In this document: piece after piece, positions 9,253 through 17,275 of the stretch | Position numbering within the stretch: position 1 is the stretch's first letter | How the letters are laid out: each line of letters starts with the position of its first letter | Assembly: GCA_017934275.1 (NCBI GenBank) | Contig: JAGBJT010000020.1 | Span: forward strand, 1 to 34,982 | Direction of reading: 5' to 3' | Length of the DNA stretch: 34,982 nt | Origin: Cardiobacteriaceae bacterium | Lineage (GTDB): Bacteria; Pseudomonadota; Gammaproteobacteria; Cardiobacteriales; Cardiobacteriaceae | Made by a program: the position numbers and the translations under genes | The notes under the pieces: generated by a model | What the model was told of the DNA's origin: nothing | The model's database searches: none | What the model saw: the letters and a program-made list of their open reading frames with translations, nothing else

Positions 9253-9258
9253 AACTCT

Positions 9259-10593
9259 ATGGCACAGCCTGCTTCAAATCCGTTCAAGGAACTAACTGCT
9301 CGTTTGTGGTTTTTGATTATTTCCCTAATCATTTACCGTATCGGTGTGCATATTCCCGTGCCAGGTGTTGATTTGGCGAAGATACGGGATATGTTCGAAG
9401 GTGGTTCTGGCTCGCTGTTTCAATTATTCAATATGTTTTCTGGCGGTGCATTGTCGAATGCTTCGTTGTTAGCATTGGGCGTTGCGCCGTATATCAGTGC
9501 ATCGATAATTATGCAGTTGGTTACGCATATGTATCCAGCTTTGAAAGAACTACGGCAGCAGGGCAGTTCTGGGCAGAAGAAGATAATGCAATATACGCGT
9601 TATTTGACTTTGTTTGTGTCTGTTGTGCAAGGTTTAGCAATATCGCGTGCGGTTATGAACGGCGGAATGAAATTAGACACGGTTGCGGCTTCGCAATTTG
9701 TTCTGATTACGACTATCGGTTTGACCACTGGTGCTATGTTTATGATGTGGCTCGGTGAGCAGATTACGGAACGCGGTATTGGTAACGGTATATCGATGTT
9801 GATTTTTGCGGGTATTTCCGTAAATATGCCGACAGGAATTGGGGCGATGGTTTCGCAAGCAAAAGATGGTTCTTTGTCTTATGGCAAATTTTTCCTGATT
9901 TTAGGCTTGATTGTCGGTCTGTTCGCACTGATAGTTTATGTTGAAAGAGCACAGCGCAAAATTGCAATTCATTATGCGAAGAGAACTCAAGGTGCTTCTT
10001 TGGCAGCGATGAATGATAAGCAGCATATTCCGTTAAAAATCAATATGGCTGGGGTCATTCCTGCGATTTTTGCTTCTGCGATTATTACCTTGCTGGTTTC
10101 AGGTTTTGGTTTGTTTGCTGGTAGCACAAGCACTGTCGGTCGTTTTTTGAGCGAGCTTGGCAGTAGTTTTGGTCCTGGTAGCTGGTTATATATCGCAAGC
10201 TTTACCTTGTTAATCGTGTTGTTTTCGTTCTTCTACACTTCAATGATGTATGAAAACCGCGAACTGGCTGATAACTTGAAGCGTTCCAATGCGTTTATTC
10301 AAGGTTTTCGTCCTGGTAAGCAAACGGCTGAATATTTGGATATGGTGCAAGAGCGTCTGACATTGCTTGGCGCGATATATGTAGCGTTTGTTTGTATTTT
10401 GCCATCTTTGATGAATATTGGTTCGACTGCTGGACAGATACTTTTCCTCTTCGGTGGAACATCGTTATTGATTGCGGTTGTGGTTGCAATGGATTTTATG
10501 TCGCAAGTGCAATCTCATATTCTCTCGAAGCAATATGAAAGCTTAATGCGGAAAGCTAATTTATCTGGATTTGGCGGGCAGTATCACCGTTAA
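9259..10593 (+). CDS. secY: Preprotein translocase subunit SecY
   Basis: SecY is the membrane channel of the Sec translocon, working with SecE, SecG and SecA. The 444 residues (443 in E. coli) give about ten hydrophobic segments. Landmarks are YRIGVHIPVPGVD in TM1, the plug region with NMFSGGALSNASLLALGVAP, YISASIIMQLV, and GIGNGISMLIFAGI in the middle. The cytosolic loops carry ERAQRKIAIHYAKR and GFRPGKQTAEYLD, which bind ribosome and SecA in E. coli. GAGGA at 9244-9248 is ten bases from the ATG. No infA follows. Confidence 0.98.
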   Translation: MAQPASNPFKELTARLWFLIISLIIYRIGVHIPVPGVDLAKIRDMFEGGSGSLFQLFNMFSGGALSNASLLALGVAPYISASIIMQLVTHMYPALKELRQQGSSGQKKIMQYTRYLTLFVSVVQGLAISRAVMNGGMKLDTVAASQFVLITTIGLTTGAMFMMWLGEQITERGIGNGISMLIFAGISVNMPTGIGAMVSQAKDGSLSYGKFFLILGLIVGLFALIVYVERAQRKIAIHYAKRTQGASLAAMNDKQHIPLKINMAGVIPAIFASAIITLLVSGFGLFAGSTSTVGRFLSELGSSFGPGSWLYIASFTLLIVLFSFFYTSMMYENRELADNLKRSNAFIQGFRPGKQTAEYLDMVQERLTLLGAIYVAFVCILPSLMNIGSTAGQILFLFGGTSLLIAVVVAMDFMSQVQSHILSKQYESLMRKANLSGFGGQYHR

Positions 10594-10629
10594 GTGGTAA
10601 CCGCTGAAAATAATTTTTTGGAGTATTCA

Positions 10630-10743
10630 ATGAAAGTAAGTGCTTCTGTAAAAAAAATGTGCCGTAATTGTCGGATTATTCGCCGACACGGCAGTGTTCG
10701 TGTAATCTGCACTGATAAGCGTCATAAACAACGCCAAGGTTGA
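10630..10743 (+). CDS. rpmJ: 50S ribosomal protein L36, zinc-binding type
   Basis: A 37-residue gene starting [20 protein letters not shown] and ending RHKQRQG (38 residues in E. coli). It keeps the full zinc ribbon: C11, C14, C27 and H32. This is therefore the ancestral zinc-dependent paralogue rather than the zinc-free one that is induced under zinc limitation in other bacteria. GGAG (10619-10622) lies seven bases before the ATG. The direct secY-rpmJ-rpsM order without infA is the gammaproteobacterial layout. Confidence 0.97.
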   Translation: MKVSASVKKMCRNCRIIRRHGSVRVICTDKRHKQRQG

Positions 10744-10754
10744 TTATTTATTCC

Positions 10755-10776
10755 GATTTGTTGATATTTACAAATC
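10755..10776 (+). promoter_or_regulatory. Hairpin in the leader of rpsM
   Basis: GATTTGT (10755-10761) pairs perfectly with ACAAATC (10770-10776) around an eight-base loop, in the 51-base gap between rpmJ and rpsM. No T-run follows, so it is not a terminator. In E. coli S4 represses the alpha operon through a pseudoknot at this same position; the short stem here could be part of such a leader, but I cannot draw the pseudoknot and the link is inference. Confidence 0.35.
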
Positions 10777-10794
10777 AATTTAGGAGAATTTTTT

Positions 10795-11151
10795 ATGGCT
10801 CGTATAGCCGGTATCAATATTCCAACTCAAAAACATACCTTTATTGCTTTGACGGCAATTTACGGTATTGGAGTGCCTAGAGCTCGTGCTATTTGTGCGG
10901 CTGCTGGTGTTCCAACTGATAAAAAAGTTCGTGATTTAACCGATGCTGAAGTTGATGCTTTGCGTCAAGCGGTTGGTGAATATCAAGTGGAGGGCGATTT
11001 ACGCCGTAAGGTATCGATGGATATTAAACGCTTGATGGATTTGGGCTGCTACCGTGGTTTGCGTCATCGTCGCAGTCTTCCTGTGCGTGGTCAGCGCACT
11101 AAAACGAACGCGCGCACTCGTAAAGGTCCGCGTCGTCCGATTAAACGCTAA
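10795..11151 (+). CDS. rpsM: 30S ribosomal protein S13
   Basis: S13 lies in the 30S head and contacts the P-site tRNA and 50S bridges B1a/B1b. The 118 residues equal E. coli. [49 protein letters not shown] and the basic end [14 protein letters not shown] are all family-typical. GGAGAA lies before the ATG. It opens the alpha segment; a short hairpin with T-run overlaps its stop codon. Confidence 0.98.
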   Translation: MARIAGINIPTQKHTFIALTAIYGIGVPRARAICAAAGVPTDKKVRDLTDAEVDALRQAVGEYQVEGDLRRKVSMDIKRLMDLGCYRGLRHRRSLPVRGQRTKTNARTRKGPRRPIKR

Positions 11152-11166
11152 TTTAGCGATTTTTTT
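11146..11166 (+). terminator. Short hairpin plus T-run at the rpsM stop (attenuator candidate)
   Basis: CGCTA (11146-11150) pairs with TAGCG (11154-11158) across a three-base loop, followed by A and seven T (11160-11166). The left arm overlaps the rpsM stop codon. The stem is only five base pairs, so termination is probably weak. Since rpsK, rpsD and rpoA follow in the same direction, this would be an attenuator at most. Confidence 0.4.
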
Positions 11167-11181
11167 AAGTGAGTTATTTTT

Positions 11182-11586
11182 ATGGCTAAAACTACTGCTG
11201 GTAAACAACAGAAACAAGTAAGAAAAAAAGCAAAGCGTGTTGTTGTGGATGCTGTTGCGCATATCCACGCTTCATTTAACAATACCATTGTTACCATCAC
11301 TGATGGACAAGGTAACACGCTTTCTTGGGCAACTGCCGGTGGTTCGGGTTTTCGAGGCTCGCGCAAAAGTACTCCTTTTGCAGCACAAGTCGCAGCCGAA
11401 CGCGCCGCTACTGCCGCCAAAGAATATGGCGTGCAAAATGTTGATGTAAATATTAAGGGACCTGGTCCTGGGCGTGAATCAGCTGTTCGTGCATTGAATG
11501 CGAGCGGTTTCAATATTCATAGCATTACTGACATTACTCCGATTCCTCATAACGGTTGCCGTCCTCCTAAAAAACGCCGTGTGTAA
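11182..11586 (+). CDS. rpsK: 30S ribosomal protein S11
   Basis: S11 forms part of the platform at the mRNA exit. The 134 residues (129 in E. coli) contain [34 protein letters not shown] and the C-terminal [17 protein letters not shown], with the NG pair that is isomerised to isoaspartate in E. coli. The extra residues are in the lysine-rich N-terminal arm. The upstream ribosome-binding site is weak (AAGTGAG). Confidence 0.97.
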   Translation: MAKTTAGKQQKQVRKKAKRVVVDAVAHIHASFNNTIVTITDGQGNTLSWATAGGSGFRGSRKSTPFAAQVAAERAATAAKEYGVQNVDVNIKGPGPGRESAVRALNASGFNIHSITDITPIPHNGCRPPKKRRV

Positions 11587-11613
11587 TTATTTTGAATAAG
11601 GAAATTTATATTT

Positions 11614-12234
11614 ATGGCTAGATACATAGGTCCAAAATGTCGTTTGGCGCGCCGTGAGGGTGTAGATTTAGAGTTGAAATCGCGCGTTCGTGATTTGAAA
11701 TCAAAATGCAATATGGACACGGCTGCTGGTCAGCACGGTGCTCGTCGTGGCAGATTGTCGGATTACGGTGGTCAGTTACGTGAAAAACAAAAAGTTAAAA
11801 GAATTTACGGTGTTTTAGAACGCCAATTCCGTATTTACTACAAAAAAGCGGCGCAACGCAAGGGTTCTACGGGCGAAAATTTGTTACAAATTTTGGAATG
11901 CCGTTTAGACAATGTTGTTTATCGTATGGGATTTGGTTCAACTCGTGCAGAAGCGCGTCAATTAGTTTCGCACGGTGCGATTGAAGTAAATGGACAGCGG
12001 GTAACGATTGCTTCTTATCAAGTGAAGGCGGAAGACATTATTTCGGTTCGTGAAAAATCTCGCTCACAAGTTCGGATACAAACATCTCTTTCTTTGGCTG
12101 AACAACACGGATTTGTTGATTGGGTTGAAGTTGATACCAAGAAAATGAGCGGTCAATTCAAGCGTATTCCAGAGCGGATTGACTTATCTCCTGACATCAA
12201 TGAGTCGCTGATTGTTGAGCTTTATTCGAAATAA
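11614..12234 (+). CDS. rpsD: 30S ribosomal protein S4
   Basis: S4 initiates 30S assembly and, in E. coli, represses the alpha operon. At 206 residues it matches the E. coli length. [45 protein letters not shown] and the S4 RNA-binding domain block [20 protein letters not shown] are all present, ending in [14 protein letters not shown] lies upstream. rpoA follows after 22 bases. Confidence 0.98.
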   Translation: MARYIGPKCRLARREGVDLELKSRVRDLKSKCNMDTAAGQHGARRGRLSDYGGQLREKQKVKRIYGVLERQFRIYYKKAAQRKGSTGENLLQILECRLDNVVYRMGFGSTRAEARQLVSHGAIEVNGQRVTIASYQVKAEDIISVREKSRSQVRIQTSLSLAEQHGFVDWVEVDTKKMSGQFKRIPERIDLSPDINESLIVELYSK

Positions 12235-12256
12235 TTGTTGAGATGGTGTTTTTGTT

Positions 12257-13207
12257 ATGTCGTTATCCGAGTTATTAACTCCCCGTATCGTTCAAATTAA
12301 AGAAATTGCGCCGAATACTTCTCGTGTAACCTTGGAGCCGTTGGAACGCGGTTTTGGTTACACATTAGGCACGGCATTGCGTCGCGTTTTGCTTTCTTCG
12401 ATTGAAGGTGCAGCAATTACCGAGTGCTCTATTACAGGTGTTCAGCACGAATATTCTGCGATTGACGGCGTAACGGAAGATGTTATTGATGTTTTGTTAA
12501 ATCTGAAAGGTGTTGCGCTTTCGATGCCTACTATGGAACGGGCGCATATGACCTTGAAAGTTGAAAAAGCTGGGATTGTTTGTGCTAGTGATTTTGACTT
12601 GCCTGCTGGTGTGGAATTATTTAATCCTGATCACATCATTGCGCATTTGACCAAAGATACTGTTTTCGAGTTGTCGGTTTTGGTTGAGAAGGGCAGAGGT
12701 TACCGTGTTGTTGCGCAAAATAATGATGATGAGGAAACAGTTCAATCACAGATTTTGCGTTTAGATGCCTCGTTTAGTCCGATTCGTCGCATTAAATATG
12801 ATGTTGAGCAGGCACGGGTAGAGCAACGGACAGATTTAGACAAACTGATTATCGAAATTGAAACTAACGGAACGATTGCGGCTGATGAAGCAATTCGCAG
12901 AGCGGCGACGATTCTTTATAAGCAATTGCGCGTATTTGTAAATCTTGAATCTACGGAAGAGGAAACTACCGAAGTTGTTGAAGATATCAATGTTGATCCG
13001 CGTTTTGCTCGTGCGGTAGAGGAATTAGAGCTTACCGTTCGTTCATTGAATTGTTTGCGTGCAGAAGGTATCAACACTGTTGGTGATTTAGTTCGTCGTA
13101 GTGAAGTAGATTTATTGAAGCTTGCTAATCTCGGTAAAAAATCTCTGGTTGAGATTAAGAGTGTGTTAGAGCGCGATGGTCTTTCGTTAGGAATGGATAT
13201 TGATTGA
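12257..13207 (+). CDS. rpoA: DNA-directed RNA polymerase subunit alpha
   Basis: The alpha dimer scaffolds RNA polymerase, and its C-terminal domain binds UP elements and activators. Seen: [20 protein letters not shown] in the N-terminal domain, [20 protein letters not shown] in the dimer core, a glutamate-rich linker (about residues 230-245), and the C-terminal domain with R262 and N265 in [12 protein letters not shown] plus NLGKKSL (K295), equivalent to the E. coli DNA-contact residues. K271 of E. coli is replaced by Arg. The protein is 316 residues against 329 because it stops at GLSLGMDID, without the E. coli tail. The ribosome-binding site is weak. Confidence 0.98.
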   Translation: MSLSELLTPRIVQIKEIAPNTSRVTLEPLERGFGYTLGTALRRVLLSSIEGAAITECSITGVQHEYSAIDGVTEDVIDVLLNLKGVALSMPTMERAHMTLKVEKAGIVCASDFDLPAGVELFNPDHIIAHLTKDTVFELSVLVEKGRGYRVVAQNNDDEETVQSQILRLDASFSPIRRIKYDVEQARVEQRTDLDKLIIEIETNGTIAADEAIRRAATILYKQLRVFVNLESTEEETTEVVEDINVDPRFARAVEELELTVRSLNCLRAEGINTVGDLVRRSEVDLLKLANLGKKSLVEIKSVLERDGLSLGMDID

Positions 13208-13209
13208 TG

Positions 13210-13232
13210 ACCGTGAATTTCGCGGTTTTTTT
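13210..13232 (+). terminator. Intrinsic-terminator-like hairpin between rpoA and rplQ
   Basis: ACCGTG (13210-13215) pairs with CGCGGT (13221-13226, one G-T pair) around AATTT, followed by six T (13227-13232). It begins three bases after the rpoA stop and ends two bases before the GGAG used by rplQ. With rplQ only 36 bases away and normally co-transcribed, partial termination that lowers L17 relative to rpoA is the likely effect; complete termination would require a separate rplQ promoter, for which there is no room. Confidence 0.6.
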
Positions 13233-13243
13233 GGAGAATTTTT

Positions 13244-13621
13244 ATGAGACACAAATTATCGGGTCGTAAGTTCAATAGAACTTCTGCGCACCGTCAAGCG
13301 ATGTTTAAGAATATGTCGGTGTCGTTGATTGAGCATGAGTTGATTAAAACGACTTTACCGAAGGCAAAGGATTTGCGTCGGGTGATTGAACCGATTATTA
13401 CTCACGCGAAAAATAACGATACGGTTGCGGCTCGTCGTTTAGCTTTTGCGCGTTTGCGTGATCGTAAGGCGGTAGTCAAATTATTTGCTGAACTTGCACC
13501 GCGTTACAAAGAGCGTCCAGGTGGTTATGTTCGGATTTTGAAATGTGGTTATCGTGCAGGTGATAGTGCGCCGATGGCTTATGTTGAATTGGTGGATAGA
13601 CCGCTACCGAACAATGACTAA
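13244..13621 (+). CDS. rplQ: 50S ribosomal protein L17
   Basis: L17 lies around the tunnel exit and ends the alpha operon. The 125 residues (127 in E. coli) begin [20 protein letters not shown] and contain [20 protein letters not shown] and [24 protein letters not shown] lies eight bases before the ATG. A strong intrinsic terminator follows the stop directly, marking the end of the ribosomal cluster. Confidence 0.98.
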   Translation: MRHKLSGRKFNRTSAHRQAMFKNMSVSLIEHELIKTTLPKAKDLRRVIEPIITHAKNNDTVAARRLAFARLRDRKAVVKLFAELAPRYKERPGGYVRILKCGYRAGDSAPMAYVELVDRPLPNND

Positions 13622-13628
13622 ATCTATC

Positions 13629-13657
13629 GAGCCCCGCGAGTAGGGGCTCTTGTTTTT
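13629..13657 (+). terminator. Intrinsic terminator closing the ribosomal cluster
   Basis: GAGCCCC (13629-13635) pairs perfectly with GGGGCTC (13643-13649) around a seven-base loop, followed by TTGTTTTT. It lies seven bases after the rplQ stop and ends two bases before the hemH ATG, so hemH either depends on read-through or has a promoter overlapping this structure. Confidence 0.9.
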
Positions 13658-13659
13658 CG

Positions 13660-14694
13660 ATGCAAGAAGAAATCAAAAGCGCACCGTTAGTTTTACTAGT
13701 CAATTTAGGAACTCCTGAACGCTTGACGGTAAAGGCGGTGCGTAATTATTTGTCTGAATTTTTGTCGGATCGGCGGATTATTGATTTACCGCGTGGCTTG
13801 TGGTATTTGATTTTGCACGGCATTATTTTGCGTATTCGTCCGAAGAAGAGTTTGCGGCTTTATCAGAAAATTTGGCGAGAAGACGGTTCGCCATTGATTT
13901 ATTTTTCGAAAAAGCAAGTTATTGCTTTGCGGGAATATTTCGACGGTAAAGCGGAAAATACGGACATTGACGGTAAAAATCTTGCGGTGAAGAATATTCA
14001 TATTGATTATTGCTGTCGTTATGGCGCGCCGAATGTGCGAGAAAAAATTCTTGGATTTGTGAGAAATGGCGGTAAGCGGATTTTGATTATTCCGATGTAT
14101 CCGCAATATTCCTCGACTACAACGGCGAGCGTTTTAGATGCGGTTTGTCGGACGATGTTTGACTTGCGTTCTGTTCCAGAGTGGCGGTTTATCCGTGATT
14201 GGCATTGTCATCCCTTATACATTTCGGCTTTGGCGGATAGTTACCGTAAATATGAAAAAGAGCACGGTAAGCCTGAAAAATTGCTTTTATCTTTTCACGG
14301 TATTCCCAAGCGTTATTGCGAAGAAGGTGATGATTACCGCGAGCAGGTTTTGGCGACGGCAAAGCTTTTACGGCAGAAGCTTAATTTTTCGGAAGATGAA
14401 TTAGCGGTGATTTTTCAATCGCGATTTGGTTGGGAAGAATGGCTGAAACCTTATGCCGAAGAGGAATTAGTGCGGCTCGTGAATTCAGGTGTGAGAAAAA
14501 TTGCGGTGATGTGTCCTGGATTTTCTGCGGATTGTTTAGAGACTTTGGAAGAGACGGCAATTCGCAATCGGGAAGTATTTTTATCGGCGGGCGGTAGCGA
14601 ATATCACTACATTCCAGCGTTAAACGATGATAAAGCGCATATTGGTTTGCTTGCGGATTTGATTAGCTCGGAGCTTAAAAATTGGGAAAAATAA
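13660..14694 (+). CDS. hemH: Ferrochelatase (protohaem ferro-lyase)
   Basis: Inserts Fe2+ into protoporphyrin IX, the last step of haem b synthesis, at the inner face of the membrane. The 344 residues show the N-terminal LVLLVNLGTPE, the central PMYPQYSSTTTASV, the metal-site histidine H213 in LSFHGIPKRY, and CPGFSADCLETLEE (about 285-298) with the conserved glutamates. The ATG is two bases after the terminator of rplQ and has no convincing ribosome-binding site. The N-terminus fits the family, so the start is probably right but may be translated from a leaderless or very short leader mRNA. Its last 13 bases overlap the next gene's TTG start. Confidence 0.93.
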   Translation: MQEEIKSAPLVLLVNLGTPERLTVKAVRNYLSEFLSDRRIIDLPRGLWYLILHGIILRIRPKKSLRLYQKIWREDGSPLIYFSKKQVIALREYFDGKAENTDIDGKNLAVKNIHIDYCCRYGAPNVREKILGFVRNGGKRILIIPMYPQYSSTTTASVLDAVCRTMFDLRSVPEWRFIRDWHCHPLYISALADSYRKYEKEHGKPEKLLLSFHGIPKRYCEEGDDYREQVLATAKLLRQKLNFSEDELAVIFQSRFGWEEWLKPYAEEELVRLVNSGVRKIAVMCPGFSADCLETLEETAIRNREVFLSAGGSEYHYIPALNDDKAHIGLLADLISSELKNWEK

Positions 14695-15563
14695 CGGTGC
14701 AAAGACGCAAGCCTTCGATTTTGATTACGGGCTGTTCTTCGGGAGTTGGTTACGCTGCGGCGAAAGCTTTGCACGCGCGCGGTTGGTTGGTAATTGCGAC
14801 CGCCAGAGAAGCGCAAGATGTCGAACGCTTAAAGCGCGAAGGTTTGAATGCGGTGCAGCTTAATTTGCAATCTTCGGATTCAATTGCGATGGCGATGGAT
14901 TGGGCGTTACGGCTGACTGACGGCAAAATTGATGCCTTGTTCAATAATGCTTTTTTTGCTATTCCCGCGGCTTTGGAAGATTTATCCCGCACCGCTTTTG
15001 CCTATCAACTTGATTCCTGCCTTCTGGGAACGCACGAGCTTTCGTTGTCGGTTTTGCGAGTGATGCGTAGGCAAGGTTACGGCAAGATTATTAACGCGAG
15101 TTCGGTTTTAGCAATTGCGCCGATGCCGTATCGCGGTGCTTATATTGCGGCTAAATATGCCTTGGAAGGACTAACCGATGTTTTGCGTTTGGAGCTTCAC
15201 GGTAGCGGGATATCGGTGAGCTTGCTAGAAATGGGAACGGTTCGCAGTAATTTTCGTAAAAATAGTTATGACAATTTTGCCTTGTGGATAAATGCCGATA
15301 GAAGTTTGCATAAATTAGCGTATTTGCAAATGTTGCAGAGATTGCAAAGTGAGCAATATCCGCGTTCTGCTTTGTCGGCGGAGCAAGTTGTCAAAGTTTT
15401 GATTAAGGCTTTGAATGCGAAAAATCCTCGTGCTCGCTACCGTGTTGGAGCGGCGACAAAGCTTGCGGCATTAGGAAAAAGATTTTTATCAACCGCGATG
15501 ATGGATAAATTGATTTTGCGAGCTGCTCGCATTGAAAATCAGCATTACGGTCAGAAAAAATAA
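14682..15563 (+). CDS. Short-chain dehydrogenase/reductase, YbbO-like
   Basis: Classical SDR fold: glycine motif TGCSSGVG at about residues 16-23, catalytic serine in INASSVLA, and the YxxxK pair in GAYIAAKYALEGL, followed by LRLELHGSGISVSLLEMG. The motif usually read as NNAG is NNAF here (FNNAFFAIPAAL), an uncommon change next to the cofactor. Predicted NAD(P)-dependent oxidoreductase, substrate unknown; the overall pattern resembles E. coli YbbO. The TTG start has GGAG eight bases upstream (14670-14673). A GTG at 14697 (288 residues) is an alternative that would abolish the overlap with hemH. Confidence 0.85.
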   Translation: MGKITVQRRKPSILITGCSSGVGYAAAKALHARGWLVIATAREAQDVERLKREGLNAVQLNLQSSDSIAMAMDWALRLTDGKIDALFNNAFFAIPAALEDLSRTAFAYQLDSCLLGTHELSLSVLRVMRRQGYGKIINASSVLAIAPMPYRGAYIAAKYALEGLTDVLRLELHGSGISVSLLEMGTVRSNFRKNSYDNFALWINADRSLHKLAYLQMLQRLQSEQYPRSALSAEQVVKVLIKALNAKNPRARYRVGAATKLAALGKRFLSTAMMDKLILRAARIENQHYGQKK

Positions 15564-15607
15564 AAAATTTAACCACCAGCAATTTTTATTTCAAGAGAGT
15601 TTCATAA

Positions 15608-16408
15608 ATGAATACAGAAAACAATCTTCATATTCCAGATGTGCAAGGTTCGCCTGATAAGCGCGAGTTGCCGATAACCCGAGTTGGAGTTCGTGATATT
15701 CAGTTGCCGATAAAGTTTAATGACGGTCAGACGGTGCAGCAGACGGTCGCGATGGCGGAGATGACGGTGCATTTACCGCACGACAAAAAGGGCACGCATA
15801 TGTCGCGCTTTATTGAAATTCTCAATGAAACGGCGGAATTTAGTTTGGATAATTTGGGAGAAATTCATTCGAAAATGCTTAACCGTTTGTCGGCAGAAGA
15901 GGGGACGATAAATTTAGCTTTTCCGTATTTTTTAGAAAAAGCCGCTCCTGTTAGCGGTATGAAAAGTTTGATGAATTATGAAGTGCGGATTAGTTCTGAT
16001 GGCGGTGCGGACGATTACGGTGTTTATGCGGAAATTACCGTGCCTGTAACGAGTCTTTGTCCTTGTTCGAAGGAAATTTCCGAATACGGTGCGCACAATC
16101 AACGCTCGCACATCATTATTAGTATTTTGTATGACAGAAATAATCCGATAACTTTGGCGGAATTAGCAGCGATTGGAGAGAACGGTGGTTCTTGTCCGAT
16201 TTGGGCGACGCTCAAACGCCCAGATGAAAAATTTGTAACCGAACGGGCTTATGAAAATCCGAAGTTTGTGGAAGATATTGTCCGTGATGTTGCGATTGCT
16301 TTGAATGCGGACGATCGGATTTCTTGGTATAGCGTGTCGTCGGAAAATTTTGAGTCGATTCATAATCATTCGGCTTATGCAATTATTGAATGCGACAAGC
16401 GAGCATAG
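15608..16408 (+). CDS. folE2: GTP cyclohydrolase FolE2 (type IB)
   Basis: Converts GTP to 7,8-dihydroneopterin triphosphate, the entry to folate and queuosine synthesis. It is unrelated in sequence to zinc-dependent FolE and can use other metals. The 266 residues carry the family features: VGVRDIQLPI near the N-terminus, GTHMSRFIEILNE (62-74), and the active-site stretch TSLCPCSKEISEYGAHNQRS (148-167) with its cysteines and histidine. AGAGAG lies before the ATG. It follows the dehydrogenase by 44 bases and precedes trmB by 27, probably one transcription unit. No folE is in the window. Confidence 0.93.
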   Translation: MNTENNLHIPDVQGSPDKRELPITRVGVRDIQLPIKFNDGQTVQQTVAMAEMTVHLPHDKKGTHMSRFIEILNETAEFSLDNLGEIHSKMLNRLSAEEGTINLAFPYFLEKAAPVSGMKSLMNYEVRISSDGGADDYGVYAEITVPVTSLCPCSKEISEYGAHNQRSHIIISILYDRNNPITLAELAAIGENGGSCPIWATLKRPDEKFVTERAYENPKFVEDIVRDVAIALNADDRISWYSVSSENFESIHNHSAYAIIECDKRA

Positions 16409-16435
16409 TTTTATTTTTTACGGTAAGGAATAAAA

Positions 16436-17104
16436 ATGACCAACCGTAGTTTTGTTATCCGTCAAGGTCGAATTACCGCGCGGCAGGAGCGAGCTTTAAG
16501 CGAACTTTGGCCGCGTTTTGGGATTGATGTTGCAGAAAATGAAATGCTTGATTTCCAAAAAATCTTCCCGTCTTACCGTGAAATTGTGGTGGAAATTGGT
16601 TTCGGTAACGGTGAAAGTTTGCTGGAAATGGCGGCTAGTGCGGCGGATACGGGATTTGTTGGGATTGAAGTTTATCCGCCTGGAATTGGCAGAATTTTGT
16701 CGGAAATTGAGCTGCGCGGGATTGAAAATGTGCGGATTTTGCGCGGTGATGCGGCAGCGTTTTTTACGAATAATTTTCCAGATGAAACAATTGACCGTGT
16801 GCAAGTGTATTTTCCTGATCCTTGGCATAAATTACGGCATCACAAACGGCGTTTGTTGCAGCAGGAATTTTGCGATAAATTGTGGAAAAAAATAAAGAAA
16901 AACGGCTATTTACACATCGCGACTGACTGGCAAAATTATGCGGAAAGTATTCGTGATTTTTTACTTCCTGACGCAAAATGGAAAAATCTCGGTAACAGTG
17001 AAGGTTTTATCGATAAACCAGAATTTCGTCCTCTAACAAAATTTGAGCAAAGAGGTATAAAAAAAGGACACGGTGTCTGGGATTTGCTCTATCAAAAGCT
17101 GTGA
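16436..17104 (+). CDS. trmB: tRNA (guanine-N7)-methyltransferase (m7G46)
   Basis: Uses S-adenosylmethionine to methylate G46 in the variable loop of tRNAs. The 222 residues show the SAM-binding motif VEIGFGNGESLLEMA (52-66), the acidic end of strand 2 in GIEVYPPG, and the family signature VYFPDPWHKLRHHKRRL (124-140), followed by HIATDWQNYAE. AAGGA precedes the ATG. An inverted-repeat element begins ten bases after the stop. Confidence 0.96.
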   Translation: MTNRSFVIRQGRITARQERALSELWPRFGIDVAENEMLDFQKIFPSYREIVVEIGFGNGESLLEMAASAADTGFVGIEVYPPGIGRILSEIELRGIENVRILRGDAAAFFTNNFPDETIDRVQVYFPDPWHKLRHHKRRLLQQEFCDKLWKKIKKNGYLHIATDWQNYAESIRDFLLPDAKWKNLGNSEGFIDKPEFRPLTKFEQRGIKKGHGVWDLLYQKL

Positions 17105-17113
17105 TTTTTTTAC

Positions 17114-17220
17114 TATAGTCGTTCCATTTCAAAATAATACTTCGTTAGCTTCGCCTCGCCGTATTCTAGATACTGTCTTCGGCTAGCTGCCCTGTCTTAT
17201 TTTGAACTGAAACGACTATA
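17114..17220 (+). repeat. 107-bp inverted-repeat element, copy 1 (MITE-like)
   Basis: The element begins TATAGTCGTTCCATTTC and ends with the near-complement GAACTGAAACGACTATA. The terminal inverted repeats are about 27 bp with a few mismatches, and the ~50-bp core includes TCGCCTCGCCGTATTC and ACTGTCTTCGGC. No reading frame of note. Copies 2 and 3 are in the opposite orientation and about 95% alike by eye; copy 4 is more diverged. If TA is the duplicated target, the empty site joins TTTTTACTA (left flank plus TA) to TAGTAAAAA (17227-17235) across GAACAG, an inverted repeat. TA duplication and outline recall Correia elements of Neisseria; homology is inferred, not shown. Confidence 0.9.
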
Positions 17221-17224
17221 GAAC

Positions 17225-17255
17225 AGTAGTAAAAATATAAACTACTCATTTTTTT
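17225..17255 (+). terminator. Weak hairpin with T-run after trmB
   Basis: AGTAGT (17225-17230) pairs with ACTACT (17241-17246) over a ten-base A/T loop, followed by CA and seven T. The stem is short and A/T-rich. It may terminate the hemH-trmB unit before argA, now separated from trmB by the inserted repeat. It overlaps the right arm of another inverted repeat described under copy 1. Confidence 0.45.
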
Positions 17256-17275
17256 AATATTCTTTGGAAAAAGAA

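Noticed and set aside
10594-10629. Search for infA between secY and rpmJ
   Set aside because: Only 36 bases separate the genes; infA is not here.
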